From contig CAYXZO010000046.1 in the NCBI GenBank assembly GCA_964469505.1, forward strand, positions 1 to 18,062: a stretch of DNA of 18,062 bases, given 5' to 3'. Source of the DNA: CAYXZO01 sp964469505 (GTDB taxonomy: Bacteria > Fidelibacterota > UBA8477 > JABMPR01). The notes under the pieces were generated by a model. The model was not told the DNA's origin, searched no databases, and saw nothing but the letters and a program-made list of their open reading frames with translations. Made by a program: the position numbers and the translations under genes. This document shows, one piece after another, positions 6,410-12,927 of the stretch. Each line of letters opens with the position of its first letter. Within the stretch, counting starts at the first letter, position 1.

Positions 6410-8329
6410 CCGACCATACCAACTCCTCCCACTCCCCGGCCGGATGTGATAATTCACGCAGGAGAAGCCTTCAAGCATCCCCTGCCCCGGCGTTCATCTC
6501 TTGATCCCGGTCAGTTGCAATTGCATTTTGCCAGTTACCCCCCGGGTGCCCAGGTATCTGCCGATCTGGTTTTGAGCTGGACTCCCACCCCTGAACAATT
6601 GGGTTATTATAAGATTGCTTACACTTACGCCGATATTGACACCACCTTCTGGCTGTACGTAAACGATCCTCCCCGCATTCTCTCCCAACCGGAAACGGTG
6701 GTTCAGGTTGGGCATCAGTATAACTATCGCTTGGAGGTCCGTGATGCCAATCCGGACGCTCGTTTGAGCTATAAAGTGCTTAAGGCACCCTTAGGTTTGA
6801 AACTTTCCCCTGAGGGTCAAATCACCTGGCAACCTACCGATGACCAACTGGATACCCAATATGTTGAACTGCAGGTGTCGGATGGGTTTGATTCCACTAA
6901 ACAACATATCGCAATATATGTTAATGCTCCTCCCAGCATTAAGGAGAAACCGGCCACGGTAGCTTTTGTGGGCCAGTTGTATCAGAGCCGCATCACTTTC
7001 ACCGATCCCAATAAGAATGCCCACGTTACCACTATTCCCATTCATGTTCCCTCGGGAATGCGTTTCAAGACTAACGGCACCATTGAATGGCAGCCGGCTC
7101 AAGACCAAGTCGGATTTCATGACATTGTTTTCACCCTAAGCGATGATATCGTTTCCTTCAGAGATTCATTCACCGTCTTCGTCAATGCTCCACCAAAGAT
7201 TGTTTCCCAGTATCCTACGGAAGCAACTGTCGGCATTCCCTGGCATTATTCCGTCGAAGTGCAAGACCCCAATGACAACCAGGATCTGACTTATCTGGTT
7301 ACTGAGTCCACCATTCCGGAAGTTAGTATTACCCAGCGTGGGTCGATTACGTGGACTCCTACTGAAGCTGAAGTAGATCAACAGTCCTTTGTGGTCTCCG
7401 TGAGTGACGGGCTGCAGGACGCCGTTCAGAAAGTAACGGTGTTCGTCAACAGCATTCCACGAATCGTATCCACTCCTGAAACTTTGGCTACTGCCAAGCA
7501 GGTGTATCAAACCCAGATCCGTATCGAGGATCTAAATCATAATCAACCACATACTTACAAGCTGAAGCAAGCCCCCGCTGGTATGAAGATAAACCGGGAT
7601 GGGCTTATTCGCTGGCGCCCCCGTCCAACCCAGAAAGGTTATCAGGTAGTGGTAGTGGAGGTCTCCGATGGGCTGAGCAGCGCTCTGCAGAAATTCCAGG
7701 TTTTCGTCAACGTGCCCCCGGAAATCAAATCCAAACCTCCCCTTACTGCCGTAGTGGATAAGTTGTACCGTTACCCCGTAGTAGCCACTGATGAGAATTC
7801 CGAACAAGAGTTGAAATACAAACTCGTTAAAGCTCCCCAGGGGGCTAGCCTGGGACCTGATCATGTGTTGCTATGGAAACCAACTGCGAAACAAATCAAT
7901 AAACAGGCTTTCCAGATCGAAGTTTCAGACGGACTGATCACCACCCGACAAAGTTTCCAGGTTTTCGTCAATAGCCCCCCAGTGGTAACCTCCAAACCTG
8001 CTCCCGTGGCTCTGGCAGGAGAAACATATACTTACCGCTTGGTGGCCGAGGATCCGAACAAAGATGCTTTCACGGTCCAACCGGTGGAATTGCCGGAAGG
8101 TGCCAAGTATGACCCCAAGACGGGAACCATCACCTGGCTGCCGCTACCAGATCAGCAGGGCGCCAACGAATTTCTCTTCAAGTTGCAAGACAAACGGGGG
8201 CTGAGCACAAACTACAATTTCCAGGTCCATGTCTTTTTGGATCCTCATACTGCTCGACGACAAATATCAGCTTTTCTCTTAACCATGGCGGGAATCGGCG
8301 CTCTGTTTGTGCTAAAAACTATTTTCTGA
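6356..8329 (+). CDS. Large surface protein, C-terminal part: seven Ig/cadherin-like repeats and C-terminal membrane helix
   Basis: This continues the gene that starts at 4854; there is no genuine start codon here. After a PTIPTPPTPRP linker, seven repeats of about 75-95 residues follow, most closing with a strand of the type VFVNAPP, VFVNSPP or VFVNVPP. Each holds a Y-x-Y/Q-x-R strand, a loop such as DPNKNAH or DANPDAR, a G-x-I-x-W-x-P motif (GQITWQP, GTIEWQP, GSITWTP, GLIRWRP, GTITWLP) and a V-S-D-G strand. This matches putative Ig-like/cadherin-like (He_PIG/CADG type) domains that form elongated stalks. The protein ends with a hydrophobic helix (SAFLLTMAGIGALFVLKTIF), which could anchor it in a membrane. 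There is no T9SS sorting domain. A terminator follows 30 bp after the stop. Function is unknown; an adhesin or cell-surface scaffold is the reasonable inference. Confidence 0.85.
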   Translation, partial: SGVEAAPKTESVTSEAPPPTIPTPPTPRPDVIIHAGEAFKHPLPRRSSLDPGQLQLHFASYPPGAQVSADLVLSWTPTPEQLGYYKIAYTYADIDTTFWLYVNDPPRILSQPETVVQVGHQYNYRLEVRDANPDARLSYKVLKAPLGLKLSPEGQITWQPTDDQLDTQYVELQVSDGFDSTKQHIAIYVNAPPSIKEKPATVAFVGQLYQSRITFTDPNKNAHVTTIPIHVPSGMRFKTNGTIEWQPAQDQVGFHDIVFTLSDDIVSFRDSFTVFVNAPPKIVSQYPTEATVGIPWHYSVEVQDPNDNQDLTYLVTESTIPEVSITQRGSITWTPTEAEVDQQSFVVSVSDGLQDAVQKVTVFVNSIPRIVSTPETLATAKQVYQTQIRIEDLNHNQPHTYKLKQAPAGMKINRDGLIRWRPRPTQKGYQVVVVEVSDGLSSALQKFQVFVNVPPEIKSKPPLTAVVDKLYRYPVVATDENSEQELKYKLVKAPQGASLGPDHVLLWKPTAKQINKQAFQIEVSDGLITTRQSFQVFVNSPPVVTSKPAPVALAGETYTYRLVAEDPNKDAFTVQPVELPEGAKYDPKTGTITWLPLPDQQGANEFLFKLQDKRGLSTNYNFQVHVFLDPHTARRQISAFLLTMAGIGALFVLKTIF

Positions 8330-8358
8330 GCCAGTAAAAGCTCCAGTTATTTGTAATG

Positions 8359-8405
8359 ACGGCGGCATAGATGGGTCACAGCCCCTGCTGCCGCCGTATT
8401 TTCTT
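8359..8405 (+). terminator. Rho-independent terminator after the surface-protein gene
   Basis: A perfect 9-bp stem pairs ACGGCGGCA (8359-8367) with TGCCGCCGT (8389-8397), followed by ATTTTCTT. The 21-nt loop can form a small GGG/CCC inner pairing. It lies 30 bp past the stop at 8329. Confidence 0.8.
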
Positions 8406-8435
8406 CTCAATTACTTATAGCAATGTATAAAGGGA

Positions 8436-8452
8436 CCGAGAGGAAAACTCGG
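8436..8452 (-). terminator. Possible weak terminator of the converging minus-strand operon
   Basis: CCGAG (8436-8440) pairs with CTCGG (8448-8452) around a 7-nt loop. On the minus strand it is followed by TCCCTTTATA. It lies about 80 bp after the stop of the minus-strand gene at 8531. The stem is short and the T-run poor, so this is a weak call. Confidence 0.35.
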
Positions 8453-8530
8453 CACAGCTCAGGCTTTGTTTTCCCCGGTTCTAATCATTAAAGCTCGTAA
8501 ATCAAATTGAAGTAATGTGTAAAAGATTCC

Positions 8531-9601
8531 TTACGGCCCAATAATCCGCTGCACTAACAGGACGATATCCTGAACATTCAATTGTTCGTCTTCGTTCAGA
8601 TCGGCCATCTGAAATTGCGTGTTGGAAAAAGCCCCCTGGCCCAATACCATGCGAACCATCAGTACCAGATCCTGTACAGTTACTCTCCCATCCAAATTCA
8701 CGTCCCCAGTAGGCCCTGCCCCCGGTAGAACAGTCAAGTAGATTAGCCCTTGAACCGAATCGGTCTCCAAGGGAGCAAAATATGTCAACCTTACCCTGGG
8801 ATCAGGGCCATTGGGTTGCAGAACCACCTCTGCCCGTTCCCCGGGATAAAGCAGGAGCTCATCAATCAAATACGTTGGGTCCACTGGATACCCGTTCCGC
8901 TGATAGACCTGAACATTTAAATCCTGGAACTGATAGTGATGCAACCAGAAGCCGCAGTTTACCACCCAATACCGATAAGATTCTTCCTGGAAAATGACTT
9001 CGATACCTAGAGTATCATCTCCTGGTGAAATCACATTAGCATTCAGACCGAAGAATTCCGGGACGTACTGATTCAATTGGTTAGTGCTCCAACCCGCCGT
9101 ATGCCAGCGCGGATCCTGCTCATAGGCCAACCACAGCCGGGGTGCGGGACTGATTAGCACAGAATCCTGCACTACGATCACTCCAAACAACCCCAATTGC
9201 AGTCCCAAAGGTCCCCCAGTAGTGGCAAAATAGGGGAAGACTCCCGTGCGTTGAAAAGTAAAGTAGAATTGTGTGCTGCTACCAGGTTGCAGGGTTGGAG
9301 TTTCGCCCGGGAGCAGGAAGCCATCATAGCCATTAGTTTCAGCTAAGCCAAGGAAATAAAGGCTTTGGGGCTGATCAGTATCGTTGAGAATTTCCAGTTG
9401 CAATTCATCTCCAACCCGCGCCGAGACAACGGGGCCAGGCAGCATCACACTATCTGCAGGAATATCAGCGGTTTGGAAAACCCAGACGTTCAGGCCCGTT
9501 GGCGGGTGAACCAGCGGACCGGCCATACGCAGCGTGGCTTGCCGTTCTACCGCCCATAAGCTGATTGCCAGAATTTGGAATATTACCAGTTTTCTAATCA
9601 T
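8531..9601 (-). CDS. Exported degenerate multicopper-oxidase-like protein with C-terminal dockerin
   Basis: This 356-residue protein has a signal peptide (residues 1-18, IFQILAISLWA core). It then has two cupredoxin-type domains arranged as in multicopper oxidases. Domain A (about 25-147) has PGPVVSARVGDELQLEILND and a GLFGVIVV end strand. Domain B (about 170-295) has WVVNCGFWLHHYQFQDLNV. The copper ligands are mostly gone: the usual HWHG is LYFLG, the YHSH strand is YFATT, and no HCH motif exists, so oxidase activity is unlikely. Residues 297-356 form a type I dockerin with two calcium loops, DVNLDGRVTVQD (300-311) and DLNEDEQLNVQD (334-345), expected to bind a cohesin. The ATG overlaps the TGA of the upstream protease gene (ATGA), so the two are translated together. 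No cohesin gene is visible in the window. Confidence 0.85.
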   Translation of the reverse strand: MIRKLVIFQILAISLWAVERQATLRMAGPLVHPPTGLNVWVFQTADIPADSVMLPGPVVSARVGDELQLEILNDTDQPQSLYFLGLAETNGYDGFLLPGETPTLQPGSSTQFYFTFQRTGVFPYFATTGGPLGLQLGLFGVIVVQDSVLISPAPRLWLAYEQDPRWHTAGWSTNQLNQYVPEFFGLNANVISPGDDTLGIEVIFQEESYRYWVVNCGFWLHHYQFQDLNVQVYQRNGYPVDPTYLIDELLLYPGERAEVVLQPNGPDPRVRLTYFAPLETDSVQGLIYLTVLPGAGPTGDVNLDGRVTVQDLVLMVRMVLGQGAFSNTQFQMADLNEDEQLNVQDIVLLVQRIIGP

Positions 9602-11799
9602 GGGCCTATCCCAGATACCGCTTGCAATTGGAGTAGAATCCCCCCGGGATAGGTTCCATTAGCGGTAAGATTAGTCAATATCTGATCGTGGACTTTATAC
9701 TCTCCCGCTGTATTTGCTGTCAACAGAAGTAATACTCCCGTTCCCCCCGCCAACGGCACGGTATCCAAATAGGGCTGGCCACCAGGTAACGGTAATCCAT
9801 TGCGGTTCAACAGCCTGACCCGCAACCCATGGAAATGCAAACTATGGGGCCACAAACCAGTGTTACCGATGAAAAGCAGCACAGGCTGTTCGAGGGGAAA
9901 GGAAAAAGCTGTTTGGGGATCATTGTAAATTTCCGGAGCATTTTTACCGTTAATCAGGAACCACTGGGGGTGATACTGAGCCGGAGACCAGGGCTCCTCC
10001 ACATTCTCCAACCAGGCGGTATCTCTTTCCGCAAGACTCCAAATATGCCAATGGTGGGCTGAAAGGGTATCAGCAATAACCAACAGTCCCGCTGCTCCTC
10101 GAGCCCAGGCGGCGGTATTCGTATCCCGATATACGTAAACTCCGGGAGGCGCGGGGGGAAGGTAAGTCTCCACCGTGTCCCCGGGGAACAGTTCCACCGG
10201 CTCGGGGTGCAAAGTTGCTAAACTCCAGTAAGCTGGATTGTCAGTGGCATTAACCAATTCCAATGCCAGAGTCTGGGAAGGTAATTGCAGTAACGTCCCG
10301 GTCGTGAGCGAATCGTCTTCCTCCTTGAAAAAGCTCAGCAGTGGGAAGTGCTCGCCATTAGGGGCCGTGAAGAGGGTATCTCGCAGTACCAGTCGAACTC
10401 GAACCGTATCGGCTGGTCCACCCCATTGAGAAATGGCTTCCACGGCCCGGAAAACGTTCAGGCGTCCGCCGGTGACGGTAATTCCCTGCAAACTGCCCAG
10501 AGAATCCGTCTCAGAGAGGAGGATGGTTTTAAGCTCCAAAGCCGCTGCGGCCGGATTGTTCTCGTAATATTGAGCAAAAGCGGCATCAGCGGCGGCATGC
10601 ATCAACGCAATGGCGCCGGCTACGTGGGGTGAAGCCATGGAAGTACCGCTTTTGTAACTGGCTCCGTTATGCAAATCGGTGGACAGAATATTGGTCCCCG
10701 GCGCGCCAAGATCTATGGATAGAGCTCCGTAACCGGCGTAAGTAACCTTATGGTCATATTTGTCGGTATTGGTTACCGTTACCAAATAGGGACTGCTGCA
10801 ACCGGTAGGTACATCTCCATCTTCGTCCACATTCACATTGGTGTTGGCCGTGGCCGCAGCGGAAAGAATTCCGGCCTCTCCCAGAGCATCATACATGGTA
10901 TTCCATAGAGGATACTCTCCGGAATTGCAATCCGCATAATCCACCCCGAAACTACTGTTGGTAGCCACTACAAACGCGCCTCGAGTCCCTCCGCTTTCAA
11001 TCCAATCCATTTTCTGGTCCAGGACATACCCATATGCTTCCAGGACAACTGACGTCTGGGTAGAGGCTCCCGCCACTTCCATGATTTTCACATCCCAGTT
11101 TATACCGCTCACCCAGATATTATTGTTGCCCCGGGCACCGATAATACCGCTTACGTGGGTGCCGTGACTGCTGGTTTGAATCTGTCCCGAACTGGTGTAG
11201 GCATTCCAGCCGTGAACATCGTCCACATATCCATTGTTATCGTCGTCCACCCCATTGTCGGGAATCTCACCCGGGTTGGTCCAAATATTATCCACCAGAT
11301 CGTTATGGCTTAATTCGGCGCCTCCGTCGATCACCGCCACCACTATCTCGCGGCCCAGTGCGGTGGTACCGCCGGTGCTGATGTTCCAGGCTTCCGGAGC
11401 GTCGATATCCGCGTCCGGAGTTCCACCATTCTGACCGGTGTTATTTAGATTCCATTGCTGGCTGAAATAGGGATCATCCGGAATTTCTCTTAGGGAAACT
11501 TTGTGATCGAGCTGGGCCGCAACTATGTCTGGTTGCCGTTTCAGCTGTTCCAGGGCCGCTCGGGTGCTCAGACCACTCTTAACCACCCTCAGTTTCCAGA
11601 TGTTCAAGCGGCGAACGAGGAGTTTTTCCGGTACTAGCCCCAAAGCCTGCAGCCGCTGAGCCATGACCGGGCGAGCCAAGCCGCGGCGGAATTGGGCCAG
11701 GACAACCCCTTCCGTATAGGCCGGGCGGGCCATCGATTCTCCGGTGGTCAAAAGCAGCCCCAGGGCCCAAAACATTGGTATAAGTCTTCTCTTGACCAT
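9598..11799 (-). CDS. Subtilisin-like serine protease (S8) fused to a degenerate multicopper-oxidase module
   Basis: This 733-residue exported protease starts with a signal peptide (basic MVKRR, then a hydrophobic core ending GESMA). An inhibitor-like propeptide follows to about residue 105. The S8 catalytic domain (about 106-460) has Asp158 (VVAVIDGG), His212 (SSHGTHVSG), Asn319 (AAATANTN, oxyanion hole) and Ser387 (SGTSMASPHVAG), so it should be active. Residues 464-733 hold two cupredoxin-type domains in MCO order. The first has lost its histidines. The second keeps HSLHFHG (His652, His655, His657) and a final TYPGG strand, but the Cys-containing HCH motif is replaced by VHDQ. There is no T9SS sorting domain. 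The module is paralogous to that in the next gene, whose ATG overlaps this stop by 4 bp. No clear ribosome site precedes the ATG; the leader is A-rich. Confidence 0.9.
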   Translation of the reverse strand: MVKRRLIPMFWALGLLLTTGESMARPAYTEGVVLAQFRRGLARPVMAQRLQALGLVPEKLLVRRLNIWKLRVVKSGLSTRAALEQLKRQPDIVAAQLDHKVSLREIPDDPYFSQQWNLNNTGQNGGTPDADIDAPEAWNISTGGTTALGREIVVAVIDGGAELSHNDLVDNIWTNPGEIPDNGVDDDNNGYVDDVHGWNAYTSSGQIQTSSHGTHVSGIIGARGNNNIWVSGINWDVKIMEVAGASTQTSVVLEAYGYVLDQKMDWIESGGTRGAFVVATNSSFGVDYADCNSGEYPLWNTMYDALGEAGILSAAATANTNVNVDEDGDVPTGCSSPYLVTVTNTDKYDHKVTYAGYGALSIDLGAPGTNILSTDLHNGASYKSGTSMASPHVAGAIALMHAAADAAFAQYYENNPAAAALELKTILLSETDSLGSLQGITVTGGRLNVFRAVEAISQWGGPADTVRVRLVLRDTLFTAPNGEHFPLLSFFKEEDDSLTTGTLLQLPSQTLALELVNATDNPAYWSLATLHPEPVELFPGDTVETYLPPAPPGVYVYRDTNTAAWARGAAGLLVIADTLSAHHWHIWSLAERDTAWLENVEEPWSPAQYHPQWFLINGKNAPEIYNDPQTAFSFPLEQPVLLFIGNTGLWPHSLHFHGLRVRLLNRNGLPLPGGQPYLDTVPLAGGTGVLLLLTANTAGEYKVHDQILTNLTANGTYPGGILLQLQAVSGIGP

Positions 11800-11827
11800 T
11801 TGGTTTTAAGTTTAGTGTTCAGCACCC

Positions 11828-11854
11828 GTTGGCCCTGTGCGCCAACGCATGCGT
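11828..11854. repeat. Overlapping inverted repeats between the PorQ-like and subtilase genes
   Basis: GTTGGC (11828-11833) pairs with GCCAAC (11841-11846), and the perfect 10-bp palindrome ACGCATGCGT (11845-11854) follows directly. They lie in the 103-bp gap before the subtilase start at 11799. No T-run follows on the minus strand, so a regulator site or a processing hairpin is more likely than a terminator. Confidence 0.4.
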
Positions 11855-11888
11855 CAGATTAAGCCTAACCACCCCCGGATATAACTTA

Positions 11889-11904
11889 AACCCCGGTGGG
11901 GGTT
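11889..11904 (-). other. Short hairpin at the end of the PorQ-like gene
   Basis: AACCCC (11889-11894) pairs with GGGGTT (11899-11904) with a 4-nt loop and overlaps the stop codon at 11903-11905. There is no T-run, so at most it is a weak attenuator or an mRNA-stabilising hairpin between the first and second genes of the minus-strand cluster. Confidence 0.3.
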
Positions 11905-12784
11905 AAAACCGATACCAGAGTGCCAGTTGCTGAATCGTCCCTAGGGCTCCCAGGGAGCGTATGCTCAAAACCACGCGCCAGTGGTCATTCCGCCAGCACA
12001 GGCCTCCTGAAAGGCCAGCCAGAAAATCCCCACTGGAAACCCCTGTTTGCAAGTGAAAACGACGGCTGTTTATCCCCATCAGTACCGTTAGCGAAGGTGC
12101 CGCGAATATTTCTCCACCCCAGGCAATAGTCCATGCCTCATCCCGCCTGGTAGCGTCGAGATTCAGCCTCAAAGGCAGATGCGCCAGCATTGAACTCACC
12201 CCGATCATCCAGGCGCCGGATTTTCCTTGCCCACTGAGGGGAGAATGCAACTGCGTCACCCCCACCGCCACGGAATCTTTAAGCTGGTAGTAAAGGCCAT
12301 ACGATCCAAACCAACTGACGGAGCGACTATTGTCCCCTATTTGCTGGAACGATTCCAGGCGCGCCCCCAACACTATTCTGCGCGTTACCTGGTACCGCCC
12401 CCCTAATCCAGCTGCCCACTCTTTAACCTTAAAAATTTGCGTTGCTTGTCCGGTTACGTCCCTCCCCTGAAAGGTCCCGTAATCCAGGTTCGCCAGCGTA
12501 AAGGAAATTCCCAGCCGACCGCGTTGAAATTCGCCGGCCACTGCTGAGCCCCGAATAGCGGCTGGCAGTACTGCCGTAGCTACGGCTATTCCGCTCGCGC
12601 GGGGGATAATGGCCGCGGCCGGATTACGGAAAAATACGCTTTGTCCAGTTAGGTCAGCTGTTACTCCTCCCCCCAGAGCGGCAATTCGGGGAGCAAAGCT
12701 GAAATCCAGAAGGGCAGGAGTGGAAGCACCGGCTCCCTGTCCCACTAGTAGCGCCAACAACCACAGTTTTATCTGCTTCCTCAT
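11903..12784 (-). CDS. PorV/PorQ-family outer-membrane protein (type IX secretion related)
   Basis: This 293-residue protein has a signal peptide (MRKQIK, then LWLLALLVGQGAGAS). The family's N-terminal signature follows: LDFSFAPRIAALGGGVTADL (residues 26-45) and then FFRNPAAA with the NPA motif at 54-56. The remainder is strand-rich, with repeated G-x-x-Y/W/F patterns and a closing LWYRF strand typical of an outer-membrane barrel. PorQ and PorV proteins take part in type IX secretion: PorV shuttles substrates from the translocon, and PorQ works with the sortase PorU. It is the first gene of a minus-strand cluster with the subtilase and dockerin proteins and is transcribed divergently from tryptophanase. 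Assignment to the family is good; whether it acts as PorQ, as PorV or as a dedicated paralogue cannot be decided here. Confidence 0.75.
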   Translation of the reverse strand: MRKQIKLWLLALLVGQGAGASTPALLDFSFAPRIAALGGGVTADLTGQSVFFRNPAAAIIPRASGIAVATAVLPAAIRGSAVAGEFQRGRLGISFTLANLDYGTFQGRDVTGQATQIFKVKEWAAGLGGRYQVTRRIVLGARLESFQQIGDNSRSVSWFGSYGLYYQLKDSVAVGVTQLHSPLSGQGKSGAWMIGVSSMLAHLPLRLNLDATRRDEAWTIAWGGEIFAAPSLTVLMGINSRRFHLQTGVSSGDFLAGLSGGLCWRNDHWRVVLSIRSLGALGTIQQLALWYRF

Positions 12785-12794
12785 GAGCTAAGCC

Positions 12795-12825
12795 AATATA
12801 CAGCCGCCAGAGAGAATTGCCCAAC
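12795..12825 (-). promoter_or_regulatory. Possible promoter of the PorQ-like gene
   Basis: The minus strand reads TTGGGC, an 18-bp spacer and TATATT (-10 box at 12800-12795). The -10 box is only 10 bp from the ATG at 12784 and there is no ribosome site, so the transcript would be nearly leaderless. This is weak evidence. Confidence 0.35.
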
Positions 12826-12915
12826 CTTCCAATGAAACTACTTAACCAAGCCGGCTGGCCCATCCCTTGCATTGGAAAACAAAGCCGGTTCTTTAAATTG
12901 AAACCTTCTAAGCAT

Positions 12916-12923
12916 AAAGGAGG
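12916..12923 (+). promoter_or_regulatory. Strong Shine-Dalgarno site setting the tryptophanase start
   Basis: AAAGGAGG is followed by a 4-nt spacer (ACTA) and the ATG at 12928. The frame is open upstream to an ATG at 12817, but that start has no ribosome site and would add 37 residues unlike the family's N-terminus. Confidence 0.85.
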
Positions 12924-12927
12924 ACTA

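Noticed and set aside
7166..7864. Long minus-strand open frames within the Ig-like repeat region
   Set aside because: They are antisense shadows of a clearly coding plus-strand repeat protein and have no protein-like motifs or ribosome sites.
6362..8329. A separate gene starting at GTG 6362 after the N gap
   Set aside because: The GTG lies inside the duplicated linker codons, there is no ribosome site or signal peptide, and collapsing the duplication joins both halves in frame.
9598..11799. A functional multicopper oxidase joined to the protease
   Set aside because: Most copper ligands are missing (no HWHG, YHSH or HCH motif), including the type 1 copper cysteine.
12817..12927. An N-terminal extension of tryptophanase, or a TnaC-like leader peptide, because the frame is open and contains a Trp codon
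   Set aside because: The stretch has no stop before the tnaA ATG and no ribosome site of its own, whereas a strong AAAGGAGG site and the family-typical N-terminus define the start at 12928.
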